Shown here: one piece after another, positions 7,754 through 16,346 of the stretch | Layout of the letters: each line of letters opens with the position of its first letter | Numbering within the stretch: the first letter of the stretch is position 1 | From: Microbacterium sp. KUDC0406 | GTDB taxonomy: Bacteria > Actinomycetota > Actinomycetes > Actinomycetales > Microbacteriaceae | Direction of reading: 5' to 3' | Assembly (NCBI RefSeq): GCF_021582875.1 | Contig: NZ_CP091138.1 | Span: 3,224,001 to 3,288,000 of the forward strand | Length of the DNA: 64,000 nt | Position numbers and translations under genes: made by a program | The notes under the pieces: model-generated | The model's database searches: none | Seen by the model: only the letters and a program-made list of their open reading frames with translations | Told to the model about the DNA's origin: nothing

Positions 7754-8496
7754 CGGTGCGGGTGCTGCTCGCCGATGATCAGGAACTGCTGCGCGAGGCG
7801 GTCGCGATGATGCTCGGCAGAGATGAGCGCATCGAGATCGTCGGGTCGGTCGGCTCCGGCGACGAGGCGATCTCGTTCGTGCAAGCGCGCGCCGTCGACG
7901 TGGTGCTGATGGACGTGCGGATGCCGGGGACCGACGGCATCGCCGCGACCGCTGAAGTGCGGCGCATCCGGCCCGGCATCCGGGTGCTGGTGCTGACCAC
8001 GTTCGACCTCGACGAGTACGTGTTCGGCGCGATCCGCGCCGGAGCGAGCGGGTTCCTCACCAAGGACGCCACTCCGCAGGCCGTCGCCGACGCGGTGGTC
8101 GCGGTGGCGGCGGGAGAGGCGGCGATGGGGGATGCCGCGATCGCGGCCATGGTGGGATTCGTGCGCCAGGGCGCGGCGACCGGTGACGCGGATGCCGCGC
8201 TGACCGCACTGAGCCCTCGGGAGCAGGACGTGCTGCGGCTGCTGGCCTCCGGCGCCGGCAACGATGTGATCGCGCAGCGGCTGTTCGTGTCGCAGAACAC
8301 GGTGAAGACGCACGTGAAGGCGGTGCTCGCCAAACTCGGTCTGCCCGACCGGCTGCACGTGGTCATCTGGGCGTATGAGAACGGCATCCTGCGACCCGGC
8401 GGCGCGCAGGGGAGTCACCCGCAGGGTGAGGGCGATCGCCCCTGCGGGCGACGCGGAGGCGCCACGGCGATTCCTACCGTGAGGGGATGGAACTGA
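7750..8496 (+). CDS. NarL/LuxR-type response regulator
   Basis: A 248-residue regulator. The receiver domain has acidic DD at residues 9-10, phospho-Asp55 (VVLMDVRMPG) and FLTKDA around the conserved Lys. The LuxR helix-turn-helix follows (LSPREQDVLRLLASGAGNDV to TVKTHVKAVLAKL, about 150-196). After the usual end (YENGILRPGG) about 25 extra residues are encoded by a stem-loop region that holds an operator. The last ten bases overlap the next gene, so the tail may be an accident of a displaced stop codon. It is translationally coupled to the kinase. Likely targets are its own operon and the membrane protein at 8487, which share the TCACCC-n-GGGTGA site. Confidence 0.9.
   Translation: MTVRVLLADDQELLREAVAMMLGRDERIEIVGSVGSGDEAISFVQARAVDVVLMDVRMPGTDGIAATAEVRRIRPGIRVLVLTTFDLDEYVFGAIRAGASGFLTKDATPQAVADAVVAVAAGEAAMGDAAIAAMVGFVRQGAATGDADAALTALSPREQDVLRLLASGAGNDVIAQRLFVSQNTVKTHVKAVLAKLGLPDRLHVVIWAYENGILRPGGAQGSHPQGEGDRPCGRRGGATAIPTVRGWN
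8415..8448. promoter_or_regulatory. operator and nested stem-loop before the 8487 membrane protein
   Basis: TCACCC-GCA-GGGTGA at 8415-8429 matches the palindrome at 6549. It overlaps a second inverted repeat, CCCGCAGG (8418-8425) with CCTGCGGG (8441-8448), around the palindrome GGCGATCGCC. The -10 box TACCGT at 8475-8480 lies six bases before the ATG at 8487, so the operator centre is about 65 bp upstream of the presumed start, the position of an activator site. Confidence 0.6.
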
Positions 8497-9665
8497 GAAC
8501 GAGAACGATCCTCTCTCTGCTGGCGGCGCTCTCGGCCGCCGTGATCACCGCGCTGTCGCTGCTGCGCCTCACCGTGCCCGCGGTCGCCGACTGGTACGCC
8601 GGGATGCCACCAGGGCTGCTCGACCGCGTCGTGGACGGCGGCGCCGCCGCACTCATCGGGCTGCTCACCGGGGTGGCGGGCGTGGTGGTCTCGATCGTGC
8701 TCCTGGCCCGCGCCCGCGGTGCCGAGTCGCCGGCCGCGCTCGGCGTGATGTCGGTGGTGGTGACCGTCGCGGTGCTGCTGCTCTCGCCAGGCGGGATCAT
8801 CCCGGTCGCCGGGTACACGTTCGCGTTGACGGCGCTCGGCATCGTCATCGCGGGTGCTCTGCTGCTGGCGATCCGGCATCCGCTGGTCGGGATCGTCGTG
8901 ATCGGTGCACTCGTCGCGGTGGGCGTGGTCGCGGCGATCACCCTCGACGGAGCGCCGCTGCCGGCGATGCTGGTCACGTCGCTCGGCGAACAGCTGCCCA
9001 GGATCGCGGTGACGCTCGCGCATCTCGCGCTGGCCGCCACGATCGTGCTGGGGGCGATCGGCGACGGACGCGACGGACGCGGGCGCGTCGCACGGTGGGT
9101 GCTGGCGCATCGCACTGCGATCACTGTGGTCGCCGCCTGCTGCGCACTGCCGTATGCGTTCGTCCGGGCGACCTGGCTGACCCCGTGGCCGCTGTTCGGC
9201 GGCGACCGCGGCGAGTTCACTGCGCACCCGGACATGCTCATCACCGGCTTGATGCTCGGCTTCGGGATGCTGATGGCGGGCGTGCTCACGCTCGGTCTGG
9301 TGCGGCCGTGGGGCGAGCGGTTCCCGCGCTGGTTCGCCGGGCTGGGTGGACGGCCGGTGCCGGTCGGGCTGCCCGTGATCGCCGCGATGACGGTGTCGGT
9401 GCTGTTCATCGCCGGTGGGGCGGAGTTCATCGTGCAGATCGCGGAAGGGCAGTTCACCCTCGCTCCGGAGGCCGTCTTGGAGTTCCTGGTGGTGTTCCCG
9501 TTCTGGCTCTGGGGTCCGACGCTGGGGCTGGCGGCCTGGGGCTATGCGATGCACCGCGCCGGTCGCGGGGCGGTGGTCGACGCCGAGGCGGATGTCGCGC
9601 CGGATGCCGGATTCTGCTCGCACGGGCTGCACGAGCTCGAACTGAGGGAGAGCCGCGAGGCGTGA
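8487..9665 (+). CDS. polytopic membrane protein, probable target of the upstream two-component system
   Basis: A 392-residue protein with roughly ten transmembrane segments, a long soluble stretch between about residues 180 and 245, and a hydrophilic acidic C-terminus (VVDAEADVAPDAG). I recognise no catalytic motif. Similar proteins sit beside NarL-type kinase/regulator pairs in Microbacteriaceae and are usually annotated only as membrane proteins. Its start overlaps the regulator gene by ten bases, yet it has its own TANNNT -10 box at 8475-8480 and a copy of the shared palindrome. It can therefore probably be transcribed alone as a leaderless message. It may sense or respond to envelope stress; that is a guess. 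Confidence 0.8.
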   Translation: MELRTRTILSLLAALSAAVITALSLLRLTVPAVADWYAGMPPGLLDRVVDGGAAALIGLLTGVAGVVVSIVLLARARGAESPAALGVMSVVVTVAVLLLSPGGIIPVAGYTFALTALGIVIAGALLLAIRHPLVGIVVIGALVAVGVVAAITLDGAPLPAMLVTSLGEQLPRIAVTLAHLALAATIVLGAIGDGRDGRGRVARWVLAHRTAITVVAACCALPYAFVRATWLTPWPLFGGDRGEFTAHPDMLITGLMLGFGMLMAGVLTLGLVRPWGERFPRWFAGLGGRPVPVGLPVIAAMTVSVLFIAGGAEFIVQIAEGQFTLAPEAVLEFLVVFPFWLWGPTLGLAAWGYAMHRAGRGAVVDAEADVAPDAGFCSHGLHELELRESREA

Positions 9666-9685
9666 GGTGCCCGCATGCTCTCGGG

Positions 9686-11005
9686 TCAGGCGGGCATCCT
9701 CATCCAGGCGTCCGTCCTGACCCGCCAGCCGAGTGTGCCGAGGCGGGCGAGCAGATAGACACCGAAGAAGGCGATTGCGAGCCAGACGAGGCCCGCGGTG
9801 CCGGAGACCCCGGTGGCGGCGATGATCCAGAGCGCGGGCAGGAAAGGCACGAGGTTCAGCACGCCGACGACCGCGAGGTACCTCGCGTCATTCGCGCCCA
9901 TCAGCACTCCGTCGAGCACGAAGACCACGCCGGCGACGGGCTGGGCGACCGCCAGCACGATGAGGGCGGGCTGGATGAGGGTCGCGAGGGCGGCGTCGCC
10001 GGTGAACAGCAGCCCGAGCACGCCGGACAGCGCGGCGACGATCGCGCCGACGATGGCGCCGAACCAGGCGCCCCAGGCGACGGTGCGGCGCAGCACGTGG
10101 TGCACCTCGCGGTCGTCGCCGGCGCCGAGTGACTTGCCGATCAGCGCCTGCGCGGCGATCGCGAGGGCGTCGAGGGCGAACGCGGCGGTGGAGAACATGG
10201 TGAAGACGATCTGCCAGCCGGCGAGCTCGTCGGTGCCGATACCTGTGGCGACGCCGACGGTCGCGAGCAGGGCGACGCGCAGGCTGACGGTGCGCAGGAA
10301 GAGCCAGCCGCCGGAGCGGGCGGTGCCTCGGATGCCGTCGCGCTGCGCGCGCAGCGAGGCGCCGTGCCGGCGGGCGAGGCGCTGCACGACGAGAGCGTAG
10401 GCGCCGACCATGCCCCACTGGGCGAGCACGGTTCCGAATGCCGAGCCGGCGATGCCCCAGCCGAACCCGTAGATGAACAGCCAGTTCAGCAGGGCGTTCG
10501 CGGCGAAGCCGAGACCGGCGATCCAGAGCGGGGTGACGGTGTTCTGCATGCCGCGCAGCAGGCCGGTGGCGGCGAACACGATGAGCATCGCGGGCAGCCC
10601 CCACATCGAGATGGAGAGGTAGATGCGGGCTTCGGATGCCACGGCTTCGGAAGCTCCGAACAGGGAGACGAGCCAGGGTGAGGCGAGCGCGCCGACCACG
10701 GCGAGCACCGCGCCGAGGCCGAGCGCGAGCCACATGCCGTCGATGCCGGCCGAGACGGCGTCGCCGGGCCGGCCGGCGCCGAAGCGGCGCGCGACCGCGG
10801 GGGTGGTGGAGTAGGCGAGGAACACCATCAGGCCGACGACGGTCTGCAGCACGGCGCTGGCGATGCCGAGGCCGGCGAGCGGCACGGTGCCGAGGTGGCC
10901 GACGAGCGCCGCGTCGACGATGAGGAACAGCGGTTCGGCGACGAGCGCCCCGAGTGCGGGGACGGCGAGCCGCAGGATCTCGCGGTTCAGGGGCGGGGAC
11001 GGCAC
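9686..11005 (-). CDS. MATE-family efflux transporter (DinF-like)
   Basis: A 439-residue integral membrane protein with 12 predicted helices in two six-helix halves. The N-terminal half has the MATE pattern REILRLAVPALGALVAEPLF and VDAALVGHLG. The second half repeats it around LFLRTVSLRVALLATVGVATGIG. Family members exchange Na+ or H+ for drugs or cationic metabolites across the cytoplasmic membrane; DinF-type members fit actinobacterial homologues best. The gene converges with the membrane protein at 8487 (20 bp gap) and stands alone on its strand. Substrate unknown. Confidence 0.92.
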   Translation of the reverse strand: MPSPPLNREILRLAVPALGALVAEPLFLIVDAALVGHLGTVPLAGLGIASAVLQTVVGLMVFLAYSTTPAVARRFGAGRPGDAVSAGIDGMWLALGLGAVLAVVGALASPWLVSLFGASEAVASEARIYLSISMWGLPAMLIVFAATGLLRGMQNTVTPLWIAGLGFAANALLNWLFIYGFGWGIAGSAFGTVLAQWGMVGAYALVVQRLARRHGASLRAQRDGIRGTARSGGWLFLRTVSLRVALLATVGVATGIGTDELAGWQIVFTMFSTAAFALDALAIAAQALIGKSLGAGDDREVHHVLRRTVAWGAWFGAIVGAIVAALSGVLGLLFTGDAALATLIQPALIVLAVAQPVAGVVFVLDGVLMGANDARYLAVVGVLNLVPFLPALWIIAATGVSGTAGLVWLAIAFFGVYLLARLGTLGWRVRTDAWMRMPA

Positions 11006-11339
11006 GGGTTCGAGCCTATTGGAGTACGGGGACGGTACTTCCTTTCGCCTGGGGGATCGGGAGCCCGGAGAGACCGCAGGTCGGGGGAGCGGGGATGCTG
11101 ATCTCTCAGGACGCGGGGACCTGAGAAGCCGGGTGCAGGGCGCCTGCGCGCCGGGCTCTGGGTCAGGATCCGGGGGTGTTGTCGGGCTGCGGCGCGTTCG
11201 CGCTGAGCCGGGGGCGGAGGGCGATTGGGTGCCCGGGGTGCCTGCGAGCCGTGCCCTGGGTCAGGATCCGAGGGCGTCCGCAGTCACGCCCCGCCCCCCG
11301 CGAGAGCCGGGGAGGCCCGCGCTCCGGGTCCGACGTGGA
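11006..11339. other. 334-bp gene-free stretch with a direct repeat
   Basis: No open frame here has coding character. An imperfect direct repeat containing CTGGGTCAGGATCCG occurs at about 11157-11175 and 11256-11274, 98-99 bp apart, each followed by a G-rich tract. This is upstream of the MATE gene and downstream of the HNH gene (both leftward), so the MATE promoter must lie here. No clear terminator or operator is visible. Confidence 0.5.
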
Positions 11340-12686
11340 TCACGCCGCGATCGCGTATCGAGCACGCCCTCCGAGGCGGGGCCTGCGGGACGGGTCGACG
11401 TGCGGAGGCGGAACGAACCAGACGTGCGCGGCCGTGCCGGTGCCGTCGATGCGGATCTCCCAGCCGTTGTCGTGGATGCGATGGTGGCAGCTCTCGCAGA
11501 GCAGGACGCCGTTGTCGAGGTCGGTGGGGCCCGCGTCTCGTTCCCACCAGCGCAGGTGGTGGGCCTTCGTCATGCCTGGTGGAAGGTCGCACATCGCGCA
11601 TCCGCCGTCGCGTTCGGCCAGGGCGAGCTTCTGTGCCCTGGTGAAGAGTCGCTTCTCGCGACCCCAGTCGAGGATCTCGCTGCCGGAGCCGAGCACACAG
11701 GGGATGACGCTGCCACCGGCTGCCATTCGCCGCACGGCGCTGACGCTGATCGGGGCGTCGGCGCCGTCGATGGTGCCGTGGCCGGTTCCGGAAGTGAGGT
11801 CTTCGAGTCCGATGCGCACGATCACTGTCGCGCCGTGCAGCGGAACATCCGTGTGGGAGCAGGCGAGCATGTGCTGGCAGAACAGGGTGAAGGCGTCGGC
11901 CTGCATCATCTGGACGGTGCGGTGGTCAGCGTCGGGCCCGTCGGGGTCGACCGCGTCTTTGCGGGCGGCGAACTGACCCGAGACGTAGCCCTGCACCGCG
12001 GCACGGATCGGCGCGCCTTCTTCGACCGGGGTGACCAGGTGCACGTGCAGGTTGCCGTCGCGTTCGAACATCGTCGCCGACCGTCGGGCGCGGCGCTCTT
12101 CTTCGGAGGGTTCGATGCCGTCGGGATCGAGGTGAGCCTCAAGATTCACGACCAGTTTGCGCACATTGTCCAGTGACTGCCCTGCGGCACGGGATGTGAG
12201 GAACTCTTCGGCCTCGGCCGTCTTCTCGGTGCCGACCTTGATGCGCACCCGGTCGAGCATGGCGATGATCTGCGCCGCGGCGACCATGCTCAGGTCGCCC
12301 GAGGCGATGCCCTTCTGTAAGAACGGGTACTTCGCCGGCAGCTTCTCGCCGAGCAGGTTGGAGCGCGGAGCGATCGCCTCGCCGACCTTCACGAGCTGCG
12401 CCGCCTCGCCCGTGGTTCCGCGGGTCGATGCTGCGATCAGCTGTGTGGTGCTGCGGTAGCCGTGCTGTTTTGCCAGGCCATCCGGGCCGAGTTCGGTCCG
12501 TGATTCGTGTGAGATCTCGGCTGCGACCTCGGCGAGCAGGGCATCCATCTGGCGGCGCGCCAGCGTGAGTTCCTCGCTCGCGCGCATCAGTTGATCGCGA
12601 GTCATCTCAGTCGCGTCCGCAGCCTCCGCCCACGCCGTCTCGAGACCGGTGACGGTCTCGAGAAGTGCGGTCAGGTGCTGTGCCAT
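11340..12686 (-). CDS. DUF222 and HNH endonuclease domain protein
   Basis: A 448-residue protein with an N-terminal alpha-helical DUF222 region (about residues 15-330) and a C-terminal HNH nuclease motif. CAMCDLPP and LCESCHH give the two Cys pairs that hold zinc, and AHHLRWWERDAGPTDLDNG carries the catalytic His-His and Asn (about 365-405). Such proteins are abundant and multicopy in Microbacterium and other actinobacteria, often linked to mobile or 13E12-type repeat families; a restriction or homing-like nuclease role is assumed but unproven. Codon use is slightly less GC-biased than in neighbours, consistent with acquisition. It stands alone between gene-poor flanks. Confidence 0.9.
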   Translation of the reverse strand: MAQHLTALLETVTGLETAWAEAADATEMTRDQLMRASEELTLARRQMDALLAEVAAEISHESRTELGPDGLAKQHGYRSTTQLIAASTRGTTGEAAQLVKVGEAIAPRSNLLGEKLPAKYPFLQKGIASGDLSMVAAAQIIAMLDRVRIKVGTEKTAEAEEFLTSRAAGQSLDNVRKLVVNLEAHLDPDGIEPSEEERRARRSATMFERDGNLHVHLVTPVEEGAPIRAAVQGYVSGQFAARKDAVDPDGPDADHRTVQMMQADAFTLFCQHMLACSHTDVPLHGATVIVRIGLEDLTSGTGHGTIDGADAPISVSAVRRMAAGGSVIPCVLGSGSEILDWGREKRLFTRAQKLALAERDGGCAMCDLPPGMTKAHHLRWWERDAGPTDLDNGVLLCESCHHRIHDNGWEIRIDGTGTAAHVWFVPPPHVDPSRRPRLGGRARYAIAA

Positions 12687-12751
12687 GCCTCCAGGATATC
12701 GAACAGAACTACGAAAGACAAGGAGAATAGACAGACTTGTGTACGAATATT

Positions 12752-13876
12752 TCAGCTAAGCAGCCAGGCGCGGATGCTGGCGATGTCGGCAGTATCCGAG
12801 GAGTCCTCCTCGACCGCGTCATCCAGCTCGCGTCGCTTGGCCGTCAGGCGGCTCTCGGCACCGCGTGATGACAGGACCAACATGGTGAAGGGAAAGGTCC
12901 ACGCCAGCATCCGGTGCTGGAATCCATGGCGCTCTGCCCCGCGCTGGATCGCACGCCCCAGCCACATGGAGAACAGGAACACCAGGAGCAGCAGCGCGAG
13001 GAGGGCGATGTCCGCGTACCAGCGTGGCGCAGCGCGGAACGGTGCTACCAGGGCCGCGCCACCCAGAAGTGCCATTCCCAGGCTCGACATGGTGTGCGCG
13101 AGCCAGGCGAGGCCAGCGATCATTCGCTGCTGCGGTTTCGCGTAGCCGGGGACATCGATGACCATCGTGAGCGAGGCGACGAAGAGAGCCAGAGCCAGAG
13201 CCGCCGTCGGACCGGGGAACGATGGAATCGTGACATCCACGAGCCACGCCAGGCCCGTGATCGCCACGGCAGGCACGAACAGCCCGACGGAGCCGATCGC
13301 CCACGGACGTTCGCGCAGGGTGCTGGTGAAATCCTCGGCACGGAACGCGACTTCGCGCTCGAGGTCATGAAGCTCGACGGTCAGTCGCTCGAGCGGGTCG
13401 CGCAGAAGGTAGTAGCGGCCGGCCAGCACTCCGCCGGCGACGACGAGTGCCGTCGCAAGCCCGGTGAACACGACCGCCGCGATGGGCAGCGTCGTCAGCG
13501 GCCGCACCGTGAATGCCCAGCCGACACCGATTCCCGCGGCGAGCAGCCAGGCGGCGCCGGTTGCGGCGGCGGTCGTCACCGTGATGCCGGCGACCCAGTT
13601 GCGTACCGACTGCTCACCGGCGCCTCCACTGTGCAGACGGGGCGAGGTGAGCAGCTGCACGCCGACGAACATCATCCCGAGCGCCAACGCGAACCACCAT
13701 GGCTCGGAGGCGAACGCCCAGCGCATCCAGTCGGCGCCGGCTTCGCGTAGGGGGATGTCGAGCACTCTCCCGGTGATCGCGGTCACTGCGATCAGCGTGA
13801 GCAGCGCGAAGAACGTCAGCATGCCCATGAGTACGGCGCTCTTGCCGAGCGTGTGATGTCGCCGCGACGCTGTCAT
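12752..13876 (-). CDS. polytopic membrane protein, hypothetical
   Basis: A 374-residue protein with about eight hydrophobic segments. A charged central stretch (about residues 160-185, LHDLEREVAFRAEDFTSTLRERP) and an acidic tail (DDAVEEDSSDTADIAS) flank the second half. No family recognised. The ATG at 13876 has a GAGGGGGG ribosome site close upstream and diverges from the VOC gene at 13959. The 82 bp between contain two similar CGTTGA-containing half repeats that may be promoter elements. Its GC content and codon choice are a little less biased than the surroundings. Confidence 0.72.
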   Translation of the reverse strand: MTASRRHHTLGKSAVLMGMLTFFALLTLIAVTAITGRVLDIPLREAGADWMRWAFASEPWWFALALGMMFVGVQLLTSPRLHSGGAGEQSVRNWVAGITVTTAAATGAAWLLAAGIGVGWAFTVRPLTTLPIAAVVFTGLATALVVAGGVLAGRYYLLRDPLERLTVELHDLEREVAFRAEDFTSTLRERPWAIGSVGLFVPAVAITGLAWLVDVTIPSFPGPTAALALALFVASLTMVIDVPGYAKPQQRMIAGLAWLAHTMSSLGMALLGGAALVAPFRAAPRWYADIALLALLLLVFLFSMWLGRAIQRGAERHGFQHRMLAWTFPFTMLVLSSRGAESRLTAKRRELDDAVEEDSSDTADIASIRAWLLS

Positions 13877-13958
13877 GGTCCCCCCTCGAAGCGACTCTAT
13901 GTCCGGCATCCGACGTTGACGGCGGAATGTCGGCCGGGCATCCGCCGTTGAACCCACC

Positions 13959-14828
13959 ATGATCGCAGCACCCGACCGCCTCGCTGACGCCACCAGTATG
14001 GGCGCGGTGACTCTGCTGGTCGGCGACCTCGACGCGATGACCCGGTACTACCGCGACGTCGTCACGCTGCAGGTGCTCGCCGCCGAACGCGACGCCGTGA
14101 CGCTCGGCCGGGCGGGGAATCCGATCGTCGTGCTGCGTCATGAGGCGGGACTGCGGCACGCGGCATCCGGGTCTGCGGGGCTGTACCACACGGCCATCCT
14201 GTTCGAATCGCAGGCCGCGCTCGCCGCCGCCGTGCATTCGGTGGCCAGGAACGCTCCTGGTACGTTCACCGGCAGCGCGGATCACCTGGTCAGCCAGGCC
14301 TTCTACTTCACCGACCCGGAGGGCAACGGCATCGAACTGTACTGGGACCGGGCCCGCACCGAATGGTCGTGGACCCACGGGCAGGTCGAGATGGCGACGC
14401 TGTACCTCGACCCGAACGCGTACCTGGACGAGCATCTGACCGAGGCCGTTCTGCAGGGGTCAACGGCTCAGGACGCGGCATCCGTCGGTCACGTGCACCT
14501 GTCGGTGGGGGATGTCGCGACGGCGAAGAGCTTCTACGTCGACGCGCTGGGCTTCGACGCGACGGCGTCGCTCGGCACCAGCGCCCTGTTCGTCAGCGCC
14601 GGTGGGTATCACCACCACATGGCGATGAACGTCTGGGAATCGCGCGGTGCGGGGCCCCGGATGCCGGCACTCGGACTGGGCAGGGTAGATCTGACGCTTC
14701 CCGACGCCGACGCGCTCGGCGCGCTGACCGAGCGGCTGCGCGACCACGGCTTCGCGGTGCGTGACGACGGCCGCACGGTGAGCTTCGACGACCCGTGGAG
14801 CAATCTGCTGCAGGCATCCGTCGGCTGA
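13959..14828 (+). CDS. two-domain VOC family protein (CatE-like ring-cleavage dioxygenase fold)
   Basis: A 289-residue protein with two vicinal-oxygen-chelate domains (about residues 15-135 and 165-285). Metal-ligand-like positions appear in YHTAILF and GNGIELYW in the first domain and in VGHVHLSVGD and GYHHHMAMNVW in the second. The length and double-module layout match Bacillus CatE / catechol-2,3-dioxygenase-like proteins, which use Fe2+ for extradiol cleavage. Many members have unknown substrates, so dioxygenase activity is only family-level inference. The gene is monocistronic and diverges from the membrane protein at 12752. Confidence 0.82.
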   Translation: MIAAPDRLADATSMGAVTLLVGDLDAMTRYYRDVVTLQVLAAERDAVTLGRAGNPIVVLRHEAGLRHAASGSAGLYHTAILFESQAALAAAVHSVARNAPGTFTGSADHLVSQAFYFTDPEGNGIELYWDRARTEWSWTHGQVEMATLYLDPNAYLDEHLTEAVLQGSTAQDAASVGHVHLSVGDVATAKSFYVDALGFDATASLGTSALFVSAGGYHHHMAMNVWESRGAGPRMPALGLGRVDLTLPDADALGALTERLRDHGFAVRDDGRTVSFDDPWSNLLQASVG

Positions 14829-14875
14829 GCCACCACCCGGTCATCCGCGTAGGCTGGCAGCAGCGGAGGTGCAGG

Positions 14876-15334
14876 ATGACGGATCCGAAGGATGAGCAGG
14901 ATGCTGCGGCATCCGCCCCTCGTGGCTCTGCGCTGAACGCGCAGAACATGGCCGAGCAGGTGGAGACCGCGATCCAGGTCGCGATCCGGCAGGGGGCGTT
15001 CGACAATCTGCCCGGTGCCGGCAAGCCGATCGAGGGACTGGGCACGCACCACGACCCGGACTGGTGGATCCGGCGCAAGATCGAGACCGAGAACCTGACC
15101 GGTCTGGGACCGCCTGCCATCCTGCTGCGTGCCGAGGACCGCGAGATGCAGGCGACGCTCGACGGGTTCCGTCGCGAGGAGGACGTCCGCGCGCACCTGG
15201 AGGAGTTCAACCGGCGCGTCATCGAGGCCCGGCGACAGCTGCTCGGCGGCCCGCCGGTCGTCACGAAGACACGCGACGTGGATGCCGAGGTCGCGGCCTG
15301 GCGTGAGCGCCGGTCGCGCGCCACGGGTCGATGA
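14876..15334 (+). CDS. DUF1992 (DnaJ-homologue subfamily C28-type) domain protein
   Basis: A 152-residue soluble protein. The conserved DUF1992 core is clear: AIRQGAFDNLPGAGKPI (about residues 37-53), DPDWWIRRKI and a C-terminal helix FNRRVIEARR. The same domain is found in eukaryotic DNAJC28, without a J domain here. Molecular function is unknown. GGAGGT at 14865-14870 is a good ribosome site for the ATG at 14876. A TAGGCT -10 box lies at 14850-14855. The 3' end overlaps the convergent DoxX gene by 74 bp, unusually long. Confidence 0.88.
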   Translation: MTDPKDEQDAAASAPRGSALNAQNMAEQVETAIQVAIRQGAFDNLPGAGKPIEGLGTHHDPDWWIRRKIETENLTGLGPPAILLRAEDREMQATLDGFRREEDVRAHLEEFNRRVIEARRQLLGGPPVVTKTRDVDAEVAAWRERRSRATGR

Positions 15335-15755
15335 GCATCCCCACGCCGTACCTCCCCGCCGCCGGCACCGCCAGCACCACTGCGCTCAGCAGCACCATCA
15401 CGGGATACTGATCGACCAGCTGGTCCGAGCCCCAGTAGAGCATCAGCGTCGCGATCGACGTCAGCGCGGCGAGCCGAGTGAACAGCCCAGCGATCAGCAC
15501 GACCCCGAGCAGCACCTCGAGCGCGGGGATCGCGAACCCGAACAGCACCGGAAGCGCCTGCATCCCGGCATCCAGCGGACCGAACCACCAGGGCGTGCGC
15601 GGGTTGCGCGCCGCCCCGTCGGCGACGAGCAGGATGTCGGATGCGCCGAACCCCGCCCGGTACTTCTCGATGCCCTCGAGCAGCCAGAGCATGCCGACCG
15701 CGACCCTGGCCGCGCCGCCGATCAGCGGCCCGGCCAGGGCGGCGCTGGGGGTCAT
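15261..15755 (-). CDS. DoxX-family membrane protein
   Basis: A 164-residue protein with four transmembrane helices (about residues 10-25, 65-90, 93-112 and 118-138), the DoxX pattern RVAVGMLWLLEGIEKY, and the mid-protein ALEVLLGVVLIAGLFTRLAAL. DoxX proteins act in membrane redox or thiosulfate-quinone oxidation and in oxidative-stress complexes. Its ATG overlaps the stop of the upstream DM13 lipoprotein by four bases, so the two are co-translated and probably act together at the membrane. The 3' end overlaps the convergent DUF1992 gene. Confidence 0.88.
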   Translation of the reverse strand: MTPSAALAGPLIGGAARVAVGMLWLLEGIEKYRAGFGASDILLVADGAARNPRTPWWFGPLDAGMQALPVLFGFAIPALEVLLGVVLIAGLFTRLAALTSIATLMLYWGSDQLVDQYPVMVLLSAVVLAVPAAGRYGVGMLIDPWRATGAHARPRPRHPRRVSS

Positions 15756-16204
15756 GACAGCTTCGCCGCCCCGAACACGGCCTTCGCCTTGTCGCAGTGG
15801 ATCACGACGTAGGAGTACTTCGAGACGTCGACGTCGTCGATCATGAACGTCTGGGATTCCTGGTCGAAGGCCACTGCGTCGACCAGCATCCCCTCGCCGA
15901 CGGCCGCCTCGTCGGTGCCGTTCGTCAGGTACACGTGCAGGTCGGGGCCCTCATCCGACGAGAAGCCCGAGAGCACGACCTTCCCGTCCTCGACGGTCGC
16001 ATCGCCGCTCACGGCCTTCCCGTTCAGGCCCTCGAACTTGCCCGAGACCTTCGCCATCATCATGTCGTCTGCCGAAGCCGACGGTGCCATGCTCTCCTCG
16101 CTCATCGGCGTGCTGTCCTTCTCCATCGCGCCGGGCGAGCTGCAGCCGGCCAGGGCGAGGCCGAGGGCGAGCAGAGCGGTCGCGATCGCAGGGGTCCTGC
16201 GCAT
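15752..16204 (-). CDS. DM13-domain lipoprotein
   Basis: A 150-residue lipoprotein. A signal peptide ends in the lipobox LALAGC (Cys about 21), followed by a Met/Ser/Asp-rich linker and a DM13 domain (about residues 50-150) with the characteristic conserved cysteine in VVIHCDKAKAVFGAA. DM13 domains are proposed to pass electrons through that cysteine. AAGGAG lies seven to eight bases before the ATG at 16204. It is the first gene of a two-gene unit with DoxX and faces the response regulator at 16347 across 142 bp, which suggests that the two-component system controls this redox pair. Confidence 0.88.
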   Translation of the reverse strand: MRRTPAIATALLALGLALAGCSSPGAMEKDSTPMSEESMAPSASADDMMMAKVSGKFEGLNGKAVSGDATVEDGKVVLSGFSSDEGPDLHVYLTNGTDEAAVGEGMLVDAVAFDQESQTFMIDDVDVSKYSYVVIHCDKAKAVFGAAKLS

Positions 16205-16300
16205 GATGTTCTCCTTCCGCCGGGCGGCGGGATGCCGCACTCGAAGCGTGTGAACGACGCTAGGAAGCGAACGGATGCCGGTGGGCGGAGCTTTCAGAAC

Positions 16301-16319
16301 CGTAAGGACCCTCGTTACG
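16301..16319. promoter_or_regulatory. inverted repeat CGTAA-n9-TTACG between lipoprotein and response regulator
   Basis: CGTAA at 16301-16305 pairs with TTACG at 16315-16319 in the divergent promoter region. A TAGCGT -10 box (16334-16339) precedes the regulator ATG at 16347 by seven bases. It is a candidate site for the OmpR-type regulator encoded just downstream. Confidence 0.45.
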
Positions 16320-16346
16320 AGGCATCCGCCGATTAGCGTTGTCGAC

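Noticed and set aside
11340..12686. Mobile element or intein because of the HNH domain
   Set aside because: The DUF222-HNH architecture is a free-standing family common in these genomes; no inverted repeats, transposase or host-gene disruption is seen.
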